A stretch of 64,000 nucleotides of DNA, from positions 62,001 to 126,000 of the forward strand of contig NZ_AUBU01000003.1 of the NCBI RefSeq assembly GCF_000429405.1. The letters run 5' to 3'. The position numbers and the translations under genes are program-made. Below are positions 48,510 through 58,475 of this stretch, one piece after another. Below the pieces are notes generated by a model. It saw only the letters and a list, made by a program, of their open reading frames with translations, did not search any database and was not told the DNA's origin. Positions within the stretch are counted from its first letter, which is position 1. Every line of letters begins with the position of its first letter. The stretch is from Algoriphagus marincola DSM 16067. GTDB lineage: Bacteria; Bacteroidota; Bacteroidia; Cytophagales; Cyclobacteriaceae.

Positions 48510-48686
48510 TCAAAAAGTTGCCTCTTGTCTGATCACTTGCCAATATCTGAAAAAGTACGTTTATAACACAAGTTTTGGATTCAAAATACCTTGACATCCG
48601 TCAAAAAGAGGTCAGGAAAATTATTTTGATTTGAATTAACTACGAAGGACACTAAGCATACACCGTAATTGGTTAAATTCTGCTGA

Positions 48687-48706
48687 CCTACCTTCCGTCA
48701 GGCAGG
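48687..48706. repeat. Short palindromic element, copy 2 of a dispersed family
   Basis: CCTACCTTCCGTCAGGCAGG here resembles the reverse strand of 12135-12153. Both carry CCTACCT at one end and GGCAGG at the other. Confidence 0.4.
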
Positions 48707-48732
48707 CTTGGACCACATGAAGAAATCTGGTT

Positions 48733-48913
48733 CAAGTCTCATGACTTGGACCAAACAAACCGCAGTCTCCTGACTGCTGAATATAAAAATCAAAACAGTC
48801 GGGAGACTGTAATATTATCAGCACAAGTCTGGAGACTTGCGCTATTTGTTCACGATGGTTTCTGGTTCAAGTCTCCCGACTTGGACCTATAATTAGGCAG
48901 TCTCCTGACTGCC
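48733..48913. repeat. REP-like palindrome cluster downstream of the RAYT gene
   Basis: Six short hairpins share stems CAAGTC/GACTTG or CAGTC/GACTG with a four-base loop: 48733-48748, 48762-48777, 48795-48810, 48824-48839, 48868-48883 and 48896-48913. They come in two-hairpin units. The units at 48733-48777 and 48868-48913 have one orientation and the unit at 48795-48839 the other, because the loop-plus-stem side always reads GAGACT on one strand. This paired, inverted plan is like a BIME. The region between the kinase and RAYT genes holds nothing else. Confidence 0.85.
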
Positions 48914-48929
48914 ATTCAATTTAATTAAC

Positions 48930-49484
48930 CTAATCAATCAAAATAACATCGATTAATTTATCAGGCAATCCTGCATAATTTTTTGCACTACTATACAAAT
49001 ATTCCTCAGCCAAACACACAATCCCTGCTTTTACAGGGTTCTGGTGTATGTAATTTAAACATCGATTTATCTTATCATTGGTATTCAATTCTATAGGATG
49101 GCTATGTTGCTGCCAAAATTGAAAATTGGTGTTGTTAAGATTTTTTCTTCCGGCCTTTCCAAACCTTTCTAAAAGAAGGGCTTTCCTACTTTCTGAAGAC
49201 GATTGATTAATTGCTTCAATTATATTTTTTGATGTATACTTTTTAATGTCCCTAATTAAATCTTCAATTGTTATTTCGCCATTCCTTCCAATAATTAAAT
49301 GAACATGATTGGACATAATGCAATAGGCACACAAATCCAATCCCTTGTTTTGCTGGGAGAAACGAAGTGAATCCAAGAAAATATCCCTGTAAACTTGGTT
49401 TGTAAATACATCAATCCATTCCACTACTGTAAACGTCACGAAATACAATTTATCCTGATCCCATATTTTGTACTTTCTGCTCAT
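48930..49484 (-). CDS. REP-associated tyrosine transposase (RAYT, IS200-like Y1 fold)
   Basis: A 184-residue Y1 HUH-type transposase. Seen: the start KIWDQDKLYFVTFTVVEW, the metal motif SNHVHLI with His60 and His62, and the YIHQNPVKAGIV end typical of RAYTs, whose Tyr145 is a candidate nucleophile. RAYTs cut and move or spread REP sequences; they are normally single-copy, domesticated and not flanked by IS ends. Here REP-like hairpins lie on both sides, which supports the RAYT call over a plain IS200 element. A short uncharacterised C-terminal tail follows the family core. Confidence 0.9.
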   Translation of the reverse strand: MSRKYKIWDQDKLYFVTFTVVEWIDVFTNQVYRDIFLDSLRFSQQNKGLDLCAYCIMSNHVHLIIGRNGEITIEDLIRDIKKYTSKNIIEAINQSSSESRKALLLERFGKAGRKNLNNTNFQFWQQHSHPIELNTNDKINRCLNYIHQNPVKAGIVCLAEEYLYSSAKNYAGLPDKLIDVILID

Positions 49485-49528
49485 CAGATTGATTTCTGTA
49501 AACTAAAACAATGTTTATTTACTAAAAA

Positions 49529-49573
49529 ACAGTCGGGAGACTGTATTATTATCAGCACAAGTCCGGAGACTTG
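49529..49573. repeat. REP-like two-hairpin unit upstream of the RAYT gene
   Basis: ACAGTC-GGGA-GACTGT (49529-49544) and CAAGTC-CGGA-GACTTG (49558-49573) are joined by a short AT-rich linker ending ATCAGCA. The unit is almost the same as that at 48795-48839 on the other side, in the same orientation, so the RAYT gene sits between direct copies. Confidence 0.85.
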
Positions 49574-49751
49574 CGCTTTTGTAGCACGAATGATAAATCT
49601 TTGTGTTCTCCGTGTTCTTTGTGGTAAATATTTTACCCAGACCTTTGTGATAAAATCCAATTGCTTTCCTTCACACAACAGAATTTGATTTTTTTTGCCA
49701 AATCCATCCTTTCCACCTATTTTGAAAGCTTAATCGTAAGGAGTTTTTTGG

Positions 49752-52700
49752 ATGCTACTTAGTAAACTGGAAATCAAAGGGTTCAAAAGTTTTGGCGATC
49801 GAATGGTCATCAACTTTGATAAGGGTATCACCGGCGTAGTCGGACCCAATGGCTGTGGAAAGTCCAATGTGGTCGATGCCATTCGTTGGGTATTGGGTGA
49901 GCAAAAAACCCGTATGCTCCGCTCCGATAAGATGGAAAATGTCATCTTCAACGGCACCAAAAACCGAAAACCATCCAACCTGGCTGAGGTTTCCCTGACT
50001 TTTGAAAATACCAAAAACCTCCTTCCTACCGAGTACACACACGTGACCATCACCCGTCGATACTACCGCTCCGGGGAAAGTGAATATCAAATCAACGGGG
50101 TTACTTGTCGACTCAAGGATATAACCAATCTCTTTATGGATACAGGAATCAACTCGAATTCCTATGCCATCATTGAGCTAAAAATGATCGACGAGTTGCT
50201 GAATGACAAAAACAACTCCCGACGGGAACTCTTCGAGGAAGCTGCTGGAATTTCCAAGTTCAAAACCCGTAAAAAGGAAACCCTCCGCAAACTCGAGGAT
50301 ACCGATGCGGACCTAGACCGGGTGGAAGACTTGCTTTACGAGATCGAGAAAAATCTCAAATCTCTGGAAAAACAGGCCAAGCAGGCAGCCAAGTACTTTG
50401 AGATAAAAAAAGATTACAAAGCAGCCTCCATCAACTTGGCTAAGAAAAGCATCGAAAAGCAAACACAGTCTTTACTCGATGCCAACAGAAAAATTCAGGA
50501 TGAATCCGATCGCAAACTGGAGATCCAAACCCAAATCGCGGATCAGGAAGCCCTTTTGGCGGAGCTAAAAGCCGAACTTGTCAGCAAGGAAAAACTACTC
50601 GCCTCCCGGCAAAAAACGCTTAACGAGCATGTCAATAAAATCCGCTCCTTCGAGTCGGAAAAGAAAATCAAAAACGAACGTCTACGATTTTTAGAGGACC
50701 GTTCCCAAAAACTCCGGGAGCAAATCGATGCCGACCGTAAATCCAATGACCGGGCCGGCTTTTCCATTCGTTCCCTGCAGCAGGAGAAGGAATCTGCCGA
50801 TAAAATCCTCGCCGAGAAAGAACTCATCGTCTCCGAACTTCGGGAGGCTTACGATTCCCAAAAGCTCATTCAAACTGAAAAGCAGCAAAAGCAAAAAAGC
50901 CTGCAGACTCAGTACGAACAGCTGAAGGAGCGGGTCTATCAACTCAATAAGGATCTGGAAATCAAACAGATTCAACTCTCTACCCTCAAGCAGGAATTGG
51001 AGCGAACATCCTCGGATGATTTCAGTCAGGAAGCTTCCCTCGTGGACTTCGAAGCCAGAATGATGGACCTCGCAGGGGAACTCAGCCGGGAAAATAAGCA
51101 ATTCGATCTCCTCAAAAACAAGCAGGAGGACCATGATCAGAAGATCGAGGAATCCAACCGCCTGATCGAGATGATCCGGGAGGAGTTGACTACGACTTCG
51201 CGGAAGCTGGACTCCAAGCAAAACGAATACAACCTGACCAAATCACTGGTCGAAAACCTGGAAGGCTTTCCAGAAGCCATCAAATTTCTCAAGAAAAACT
51301 CCTCCTGGGCCAAGGATGTGCCCCTACTCTCGGACTTGCTGACTACGGATGAAAAGTATCGGGTGACTATCGAAAACTACCTCGAGGGCTACATGAACTA
51401 TTATGTGGTGGATACCGAGGCGCAGGCTATTGCCGCCATCCAGTTGCTGTCAGATGCCTCCCGAGGAAAGGCCAATTTCTTTGTCCTAGAGCACTTTGAG
51501 CGGTTTAAGTCCAGCACAACCAAGCTTTTCTCAAATGCTATCGCAGCCACTGAGATCATCGAATTTGATGTTAAATACAGTCGCTTGATCAATTTCATTC
51601 TGGACAATGTCTACATCGTACAGGGTGATTACAAGGATTTTCCGGAGGATACGGACGCAGTATTTATCTCAGAAAGCGGCAAATACACCAAGCGTAAATT
51701 CTCCATTTCCGGAGGTTCGGTGGGACTTTTCGAAGGAAAGCGAATCGGTCGGGCCAAAAATCTCGAAAAGCTCGACAAGGAGATCAAGGAACTGAATAAG
51801 AAAGTTTCCGCTACCCGCGCCAATCTGGACAAAAACCTATCCGAGCTTTCCAAACTCAAAGAAATCTCCTTTAAAAAAGAACTGGAAGAAAAGCAGGGGC
51901 AAATCAATGAACTGAATCAGTCCTATGTATCCGTTCGCACGAAAAAGGAGCAACTCGCCGAACTCCTATCCTCCAATGCCAACAAGCGGGAGGATATTCT
52001 GGACCGCATCGCCGAACTGGAAGAGAGCCTGACCGAGATTCAACCCAATCTTATTGAAGAGCGGGGTGAATTTGAATCTTTGGGACAAGATTTGGAGATC
52101 CTGACCGAAGAAGTGGAACAGGAATCCCAAGTGCTTTCCGAAAAGTCTCAGGCATACAATCAGGAAAATATCCTGTACCATCAACAGCTCAATCGGGTCA
52201 ATAGCCTTGATCAGGAAATTGAGTTTAAGCAAAATGCCTACGATTCCTCCAAAGAGCGAATCGAGAAATCCCAAGCCGAGCTTTCCCAACTCGATACCGA
52301 AATCAAGGGCCTTCTCGAAAACAATGAGATCAAGGACGAGGAACTGATCGAATTGTATGCTGAGAAGGAAGGCATCGAAGCTGGGGTGACCGAGGCGGAA
52401 AAGGACTACTACAGCAGTCGCGGACTGATCGATGAAACCGATCAAAAGATCCGTAGCCTTCAAAAATCCAAGGAAAGCCATGACCTGCTCCTACAGGAAC
52501 TACAGCAAAGCATCAACGAGATCAAGCTGAAAATGACCTCTATGAAGGAGCGCTTGAGCGTGGAGTTTGAGCTGGACTTGGACCAACTCATGGAAGAAAA
52601 TCCGGCCTTGGATGAGGAGTTTGTGGACTTTGCCGAGGAGGACTTGCGGGCCTTGGTACAAAAGCAAAAAGAAAAGCTGGAAAAAATAGGTCCGATCAAT

Positions 52701-53291
52701 CCAATGGCCATGGAGGCTTATGATGAGATCAAGGAGCGGCATACCTTTATCCAAAGTCAAAAGGAAGACTTGGTCAAGGCCAAAGAATCCCTGCTGACGA
52801 CTATTTCCGAGATCGATCAGGTCGCCAAGGAGACCTTTTTGGATGCATTCGAGAAGATCAAAGAAAACTTTGTCAAGGTCTTCCGTTCGCTCTTTACCGA
52901 GCAGGATGACTGCGATATCAAGCTAACCGATCCGGATAATCCTCTGGAGTCCAGTATCGAGATTATGGCCAAGCCCAAGGGCAAGCGTCCCCTGACCATC
53001 AACCAACTCAGCGGTGGGGAAAAGACCCTGACGGCCACTTCCCTACTCTTCTCCATCTACCTGCTGAAGCCAGCACCCTTCTGTATCTTCGACGAGGTGG
53101 ATGCTCCGCTGGATGATGCCAATATTGACAAGTTCAATCAGATCATTCAGAAGTTTAGCCAAGAGAGCCAGTTTATCATCGTGACGCACAACAAGCGCAC
53201 CATGGCCAGCACGGATATTATTTATGGGATTACGATGATTGAGGCGGGGGTAAGTAGAGTGGTTCCGGTGGATTTAAGGGAGTTGGCGTGA
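49752..53291 (+). CDS. smc: Chromosome segregation protein SMC
   Basis: The chromosome condensation ATPase. 1179 residues, usual length. Seen: N-terminal Walker A GPNGCGKSNVVDAIRWVLGE (Gly31-Ser38), two long coiled coils at about 170-510 and 670-1010, a hinge at about 520-660 with DLLTTDEKYRVTIENYLEG, and the C-terminal head with signature LSGGEKTLTA and Walker B FCIFDEVDAPLDD. It works with ScpA and ScpB, not present here. Codon use is richer in G and C than the cassette that follows it. Its stop is 96 bases before the methyltransferase gene. Confidence 0.97.
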   Translation: MLLSKLEIKGFKSFGDRMVINFDKGITGVVGPNGCGKSNVVDAIRWVLGEQKTRMLRSDKMENVIFNGTKNRKPSNLAEVSLTFENTKNLLPTEYTHVTITRRYYRSGESEYQINGVTCRLKDITNLFMDTGINSNSYAIIELKMIDELLNDKNNSRRELFEEAAGISKFKTRKKETLRKLEDTDADLDRVEDLLYEIEKNLKSLEKQAKQAAKYFEIKKDYKAASINLAKKSIEKQTQSLLDANRKIQDESDRKLEIQTQIADQEALLAELKAELVSKEKLLASRQKTLNEHVNKIRSFESEKKIKNERLRFLEDRSQKLREQIDADRKSNDRAGFSIRSLQQEKESADKILAEKELIVSELREAYDSQKLIQTEKQQKQKSLQTQYEQLKERVYQLNKDLEIKQIQLSTLKQELERTSSDDFSQEASLVDFEARMMDLAGELSRENKQFDLLKNKQEDHDQKIEESNRLIEMIREELTTTSRKLDSKQNEYNLTKSLVENLEGFPEAIKFLKKNSSWAKDVPLLSDLLTTDEKYRVTIENYLEGYMNYYVVDTEAQAIAAIQLLSDASRGKANFFVLEHFERFKSSTTKLFSNAIAATEIIEFDVKYSRLINFILDNVYIVQGDYKDFPEDTDAVFISESGKYTKRKFSISGGSVGLFEGKRIGRAKNLEKLDKEIKELNKKVSATRANLDKNLSELSKLKEISFKKELEEKQGQINELNQSYVSVRTKKEQLAELLSSNANKREDILDRIAELEESLTEIQPNLIEERGEFESLGQDLEILTEEVEQESQVLSEKSQAYNQENILYHQQLNRVNSLDQEIEFKQNAYDSSKERIEKSQAELSQLDTEIKGLLENNEIKDEELIELYAEKEGIEAGVTEAEKDYYSSRGLIDETDQKIRSLQKSKESHDLLLQELQQSINEIKLKMTSMKERLSVEFELDLDQLMEENPALDEEFVDFAEEDLRALVQKQKEKLEKIGPINPMAMEAYDEIKERHTFIQSQKEDLVKAKESLLTTISEIDQVAKETFLDAFEKIKENFVKVFRSLFTEQDDCDIKLTDPDNPLESSIEIMAKPKGKRPLTINQLSGGEKTLTATSLLFSIYLLKPAPFCIFDEVDAPLDDANIDKFNQIIQKFSQESQFIIVTHNKRTMASTDIIYGITMIEAGVSRVVPVDLRELA

Positions 53292-53387
53292 TGGACAGAC
53301 AATACCTGTCAAAGATTTTTTATTATTTAATTAATTATTTAAGATTGTTTTATTTAAGGGAAAGTTAAACCATAGTTATAATATTAG

Positions 53388-54704
53388 ATGAGATTTGTAG
53401 ATCTTTTTGCAGGCCTTGGAGGCTTTCATCAGGCAATGGAAAAGTTAGGGCATCATTGTGTTTTCGCCAGTGAGAAAAATGAAACTCTAGCAAACTTGTA
53501 TTTGAAAAATTTTGGAATAAACCCACACAGGGACATTACTAAAGCAATAAAGTCTGATATTCCTGATCATGATATTCTTTGTGCTGGGTTTCCTTGTCAA
53601 CCATTTTCCAAAGCAGGGAATCAAGAAGGTTTCAATGATTTGAAAAATGGAACTTTATTCGATCATATTGTTGAAATTCTGGAATTGAAAAAACCAAGAT
53701 ATTTTATTCTTGAAAACGTACGAAATCTTCAAAATCATAATAATGGAGAAACTTGGGAACATATAAAATTTGAACTTCAAGAGGAGCTTGGTTATGAAAT
53801 AAGAGAAAAAATCATATCACCTCACCATATCGGAATTCCACAACATAGGGAGAGGTTTTTTATTGTTGGATCAAAAGTGGGACTTGATCACTTTAGTTGG
53901 CCAGAAGTAAATAATGACCAAATTTCAATCTTTGAATATCTGGATGAATCCCCATCAAAAGTTATGAAATTAGAACCTGAAAAGGTTTTTGTATTAGACT
54001 TATGGCAAGAGTTTTTAGATAGGTTACCAAAAGATGTAAAACTTCCAAGTTGGCCAATTTGGAGTATGGAGTTTGGTGCAACATATCCCTTTGAGAAAGA
54101 AACTCCTTTTGCATCATCAACAAGAAAAATAGGTAACACTAAAGGAAATTTTGGAATTTCCTTAAAAGGAATGTCTAGAGAAGAAAAGTTTGCAAACCTT
54201 CCAAGCTATGCTAGAACTGAAGAATTGGAGTTTCCAAAATGGAAAAAACATTATATAAGAAGCAATAGAGCTTTCTATGAGACGTACAAGCCATTTATTG
54301 ATCCGGTTGTAGAAAAAATTAAGGAGTTGAAAGTATCAAGTTGGCAAAAATTGGAATGGAATGTACAAGGAGGGGAAAGAATTGTTAGAAACTATATTAT
54401 ACAATTTAGAGGATCAGGGGTAAGGCTCAAAAGAACCGACTTTTTCCCTTCTCTTGTAACAGTAAGTACACAAATACCTATACTTGGATGGGAGGAAAGG
54501 TATATAACAGCAAGAGAAGGTGCAAGAATCCAATCAATGAATGGAATAGAATTACCAGAAAGGATTGGCACCTGCTTTTCTGCTTTAGGGAATGCAGTAA
54601 ATGTTGAAATAGTAAAGAAAATAGGTGAAAAACTTTTAAATGGTCCTTCAAATGGATCCCAAGAATCAAATGAATTTTTAAGAAAAGAATCAGTTGGCAC
54701 ATGA
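53388..54704 (+). CDS. C5 cytosine DNA methyltransferase, first gene of the Z1/MORC cassette
   Basis: A 438-residue Dcm-type methyltransferase. Motifs: I DLFAGLGGFHQA (residues 5-16), IV GFPCQPFS with catalytic Cys70, VI ENV (109-111), VIII QHRERF (152-157), and late IX-X region with FPSLVTVSTQIP and FSALGNAVNVEIV. The target recognition region is about 200-330 and unlike common types I know. The recognition site cannot be read. It would protect self DNA while the other cassette proteins act on foreign DNA. It shares 4 bases (ATGA) with the next gene. AGA and ATA codons are common here, unlike smc. Confidence 0.93.
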   Translation: MRFVDLFAGLGGFHQAMEKLGHHCVFASEKNETLANLYLKNFGINPHRDITKAIKSDIPDHDILCAGFPCQPFSKAGNQEGFNDLKNGTLFDHIVEILELKKPRYFILENVRNLQNHNNGETWEHIKFELQEELGYEIREKIISPHHIGIPQHRERFFIVGSKVGLDHFSWPEVNNDQISIFEYLDESPSKVMKLEPEKVFVLDLWQEFLDRLPKDVKLPSWPIWSMEFGATYPFEKETPFASSTRKIGNTKGNFGISLKGMSREEKFANLPSYARTEELEFPKWKKHYIRSNRAFYETYKPFIDPVVEKIKELKVSSWQKLEWNVQGGERIVRNYIIQFRGSGVRLKRTDFFPSLVTVSTQIPILGWEERYITAREGARIQSMNGIELPERIGTCFSALGNAVNVEIVKKIGEKLLNGPSNGSQESNEFLRKESVGT

Positions 54705-56236
54705 ATCAAAATTCTAGAGTAAATATACGTCCACAGGTTACCATGCTATCTGTTCTTAAGCACATAGAATATGAGACTTGGTTTGCATTGGCAGAGTTCA
54801 TAGACAATGCAATTGATAGCTATCTAAAAAACATTAAGGTGTTAAAGAGTATTGAAGGAGAGAATTTTGTACTTGATGTAAAAGTTGAAATTAACGAACC
54901 AGAAAACAGAATTACAATAAGAGATAATGCAGGTGGAATAGGCGCAGCTGATTATCCAAGAGCATTCCGAGCCGCGGAAGTTCCTCCTGATAATTCAGGA
55001 TTATCAGAATTTGGAATGGGGATGAAATCCGCAGCTTGTTGGTTTGCTGATAATTGGTGTGTTACATCAACTGCATTAGGAGAAACCCAATTGAAGAAAG
55101 TTTCCTTCGATATGAAGAAAATCTTCGAGGATAAATTGGAGGAGTTAGATGTAGAGGTCAACACTTGTGAGAAGAATCATCATTTTACTATCGTAGAATT
55201 ATTTAATGTAAATCGGATGCCTAGAAGAAAAGGCGTGGGAAAAGTTAAAAACCACCTAAGAAGTATTTATAGAGAATTTCTACGCAAAAAAATTTTAAAG
55301 TTAACCGTGAATGGTGAAGAGTTATATTTTAATGATCCAAAAATTCTTAGAGTTCCTCAATACAATAATCTAGATGGTGAACCAATACTTTGGCGAAAAG
55401 AAATTGATTTTGAAGTTGAAAAAGGATTAAGTGTTCGCGGTTTTGTAGCAATTAGAGAAAAAGCCTCAACTTCTGAAGCAGGATTTGCATTATTCAGACG
55501 AGGAAGAGTTATCGAAGGCAGTTTTGACAATGGCTTTAGACCAGATTTTATTTTTGGTGCTCCGAACAGCTATCGTTTTCAACGAGTTTTTGGTGAACTT
55601 CATTTAGAAGGGTTTAATGTGAATTTCACGAAGAAAGGTATTCAATGGGACGAGAACCTTGATATTTTCCTAAGACTCTTAAAAGACGATATCAGTTCCA
55701 CAGATTTTCCTCTGCTTCAGCAAGCCGAGCAATATCGAGTTAGGGCAACAGAAAAAGAATACAAATCAGCTTCTAAAGCATTAAATGGAACTGTTGACGA
55801 TTTTCAAAAAAAAGCTCCTCAAGCAGTTGCAGATATCATTAATTCTTCTTCAGTTGCTGAGCCTGAACCACGAAGTGAGCTAATCAAAACAGAAAAAACT
55901 CTTCATAGAGATTTCGACCTTAGATTTAATAAAATAGATTGGAAAGTATCCATTGAACTTTCGTATGACCCGTCTCTAACAGAATTAATGGAGGTAGGTG
56001 ATAGATTCATAAAAGATGGCTTGTTCGAAGATGATGTCAGAAAAATAGGTATCAGGCTTTCATTGACTCACCCATTTATGATTGAATTTGCAGGTACTGA
56101 TAACAACAAAATTGAACCCATTTTGAGAATAATTGCTGCTTTAGGTCTATCTGAAATCATTGCAAAAGACAGCTATAAAAATCAAGGAGAAGTCAGAAGA
56201 AATTTTAATGAACTAATATCCAATCTCTCAAAATAA
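54701..56236 (+). CDS. MORC/MutL-like GHKL ATPase
   Basis: A 511-residue protein with an N-terminal GHKL ATPase domain: N box AEFIDNAIDS (Glu32, Asn36), DNAGG (75-79), and SEFGMGMKSAACW (102-114). The ATPase lid region is followed by an S5-like transducer fold. The C-terminal half, from about 350, has no known domain. Family context: MORC-type ATPases in bacteria have been noted beside restriction genes. GHKL dimers clamp DNA on ATP binding, so this may act as the clamp or coupling part. Gene ends are coupled to the methyltransferase by 4 bases of overlap and to the Z1 gene by 7 bases. Confidence 0.87.
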   Translation: MNQNSRVNIRPQVTMLSVLKHIEYETWFALAEFIDNAIDSYLKNIKVLKSIEGENFVLDVKVEINEPENRITIRDNAGGIGAADYPRAFRAAEVPPDNSGLSEFGMGMKSAACWFADNWCVTSTALGETQLKKVSFDMKKIFEDKLEELDVEVNTCEKNHHFTIVELFNVNRMPRRKGVGKVKNHLRSIYREFLRKKILKLTVNGEELYFNDPKILRVPQYNNLDGEPILWRKEIDFEVEKGLSVRGFVAIREKASTSEAGFALFRRGRVIEGSFDNGFRPDFIFGAPNSYRFQRVFGELHLEGFNVNFTKKGIQWDENLDIFLRLLKDDISSTDFPLLQQAEQYRVRATEKEYKSASKALNGTVDDFQKKAPQAVADIINSSSVAEPEPRSELIKTEKTLHRDFDLRFNKIDWKVSIELSYDPSLTELMEVGDRFIKDGLFEDDVRKIGIRLSLTHPFMIEFAGTDNNKIEPILRIIAALGLSEIIAKDSYKNQGEVRRNFNELISNLSK

Positions 56237-56243
56237 ATTGGAA

Positions 56244-58475
56244 ATGAGTGAAATAATAGAAGTACAAAACCAAAATGAAGATTGGCAACCATTTGTTGGT
56301 GATGAAACAACAGAACTACTCCGAAGTAAGGGCTTTACCAATCCTGATGGAAGCCTAAATAAAAGTGGTGATAGAATTCTCGATGAAACATATAGGATTA
56401 TGCAAGTTTGCGGAAGTCCTAATGTAGAAACCCACAATGAAACAGGTATTGTAATCGGTTATGTACAAAGTGGCAAAACTCTGTCATTTACAACACTTAC
56501 TGCTCTTGCAAGAGATAATAACTACCAAATTGTAATTGTAATTGCAGGGGTTTCTACGAACCTTGTTAATCAGTCTACTCAAAGATTAGAAGTCGACTTA
56601 CGACTAAATACTCGGTTTGATAGAAAATGGACATTACTCCAAAACCCTAACAGCAATCAAGAAGTTGAAACAATTGAAACAACACTTGCCCAATGGGCTG
56701 ACCCAACTTTCCCAATAGAAAGGTGTAGAACATTGCTGATAACGGTGATGAAGAACACATCTCATTTGAATAACTTGGTTAATATTCTTGCGGGGCAAAA
56801 CCTTACAGGAGTGGCAACTTTGATAATTGATGATGAAGGAGACCAAGCAAGTCTAAACACTAGAGCAAGATGGGCAGCACGACAAAATATTGATATAGAA
56901 AGTTTAACTGAAAATCAAGTTTCTACTATTTACCGAAGAATAAACGCACTTCGCAATGTTTTCCCACATCACACATTTTTACAATACACCGCTACTCCAC
57001 AAGCAAATCTATTCATAAATATAATGGATAGACTTTCTCCTAATTTCATAAAACTATTGACTCCAGGACCTGATTACACAGGAGGAATTGATTTTTTCAG
57101 AAATAATCCAAACCTTATTTTAGAGATACCACCAAATGAAATTCCTACTCCAACAAATCCGCTTTTTGAAATTCCAGAGAGTTTGAAAAGTGCTTTACGC
57201 ATTTTCTTTTTGGGAGTGGTTGCAGGAGAAATGCAAAATAATCAAAGGAACAGGACAATGCTTGTCCATCCTTCAAGATTGCAAGGAGACCATAACGAAT
57301 TTACAAATTGGATAAGAAATACTTGTAATAGTTGGCAGAGGTTACTTTCAGGTAATGATGATGAAGACAGAAGAGAACTAATTGACGAGTTTAGAACTTC
57401 ATATAATCAATTACAAATGACTGTTTCTGATTTGCCTAGTTTTGAAACGCTGACAGGAAACGATTTGATTCACGCTCTGCGATACACCCAAATTGTTGAA
57501 GTCAATTCTAGAAATGGAGTAACACCGCAAATTCCTTGGAATGATTTCTACTCTTGGATTTTAGTGGGCGGACAATCAATGGATAGAGGCTTTACGGTTG
57601 AAGGTTTGACCGTAACTTATATGCCGAGAAATATTGGTACAGGAAACGTTGATACAATTCAACAGAGAGCAAGGTTTTTTGGATATAAAAGAGGTTACTT
57701 AGGCTATTGTAGAGTATTCTTAGACCAAGTAACTATTGATGCCTACAATTTTATCGTAGAGCACGAAGAAGATGTAAGAAATAGACTTTTAGAATTCCAT
57801 TTGAATGATAGACATCTAAATGATTTAGACAGAGTGGCAGTGCTTAATCAAATGTTAAACCTAACTAGACGAAACATCATCTACGACGATTTAGATAGAG
57901 ATACATTTGGCAATGATTGGTTTAGAATTAACGCACCACACGACACAGATGAACTGATTGAAGCCAATAGAAATGCCCTTTTAACTTTCCTAGAATCAAG
58001 AGCTGAATTGTTTAACCAAGATGAGGGACATCCAAATAGAACTGAAGAACAAAAACATTTAGTTGCAAGAATTACGATTCAAGAATGTTTGGAGCATTTG
58101 CTTAACTATCTTCGTTATACAAGAGAAAGCGATTCTGCAACATACTCAAGCCTCAGAGGAATTTTAAAAGGATATATTGAGGAACATTCAGACGAAGAAT
58201 GTTTGGTTTACTTGATGAGTACAAATTCCTATGATAATTGGACACCAAGAACTCGTAGATTAAATCGAAATGATGAAATACAACAGCTATTTCAAGGTCG
58301 TAACCCGAGAACAGGAGAAGTAATTTACCCTGGTGATTCAGAAATTAAGGATGAAAATCTTTTGACAATTCAAATTCACCTATTGAATTTAAGAGATACC
58401 GATTTTGAAAACGTGCCAACCCTAGCAATTTGGATTCCTGATCATATGGGAGCTGATTTAATAAGGCAAGTATGA
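56244..58475 (+). CDS. Z1 domain SF2-type ATPase
   Basis: A 743-residue Z1 protein. Seen: Walker A GYVQSGKT (72-79 from this start), Walker B LIIDDEGD (about 194-201), motif III-like YTATPQANLF, then SWILVGGQSMDRGFT and QQRARFFGYKRGYLGYCRVF in the motif V-VI zone. The Z1 domain follows the helicase core at about 300-500. An in-frame TTG at 56238 is just before the ATG chosen. It probably uses ATP to move or remodel DNA for the nuclease, whose gene overlaps its end by 4 bases. Exact action is unknown. Confidence 0.9.
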   Translation: MSEIIEVQNQNEDWQPFVGDETTELLRSKGFTNPDGSLNKSGDRILDETYRIMQVCGSPNVETHNETGIVIGYVQSGKTLSFTTLTALARDNNYQIVIVIAGVSTNLVNQSTQRLEVDLRLNTRFDRKWTLLQNPNSNQEVETIETTLAQWADPTFPIERCRTLLITVMKNTSHLNNLVNILAGQNLTGVATLIIDDEGDQASLNTRARWAARQNIDIESLTENQVSTIYRRINALRNVFPHHTFLQYTATPQANLFINIMDRLSPNFIKLLTPGPDYTGGIDFFRNNPNLILEIPPNEIPTPTNPLFEIPESLKSALRIFFLGVVAGEMQNNQRNRTMLVHPSRLQGDHNEFTNWIRNTCNSWQRLLSGNDDEDRRELIDEFRTSYNQLQMTVSDLPSFETLTGNDLIHALRYTQIVEVNSRNGVTPQIPWNDFYSWILVGGQSMDRGFTVEGLTVTYMPRNIGTGNVDTIQQRARFFGYKRGYLGYCRVFLDQVTIDAYNFIVEHEEDVRNRLLEFHLNDRHLNDLDRVAVLNQMLNLTRRNIIYDDLDRDTFGNDWFRINAPHDTDELIEANRNALLTFLESRAELFNQDEGHPNRTEEQKHLVARITIQECLEHLLNYLRYTRESDSATYSSLRGILKGYIEEHSDEECLVYLMSTNSYDNWTPRTRRLNRNDEIQQLFQGRNPRTGEVIYPGDSEIKDENLLTIQIHLLNLRDTDFENVPTLAIWIPDHMGADLIRQV

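Noticed and set aside
48733..49573. Repeat cluster considered as a CRISPR array
   Set aside because: Repeats are short hairpins in both orientations with uneven spacing and no uniform spacers or cas genes; REP/RAYT fits better.
50691..51221. 176-codon minus-strand open frame
   Set aside because: Antisense to the smc coiled coil; its Leu-rich look is a by-product of Glu/Lys codons on the other strand.
53292..53387. Weak GACAG/CTGTC hairpin after smc as terminator
   Set aside because: Only five base pairs and a broken T-run; not enough to call.
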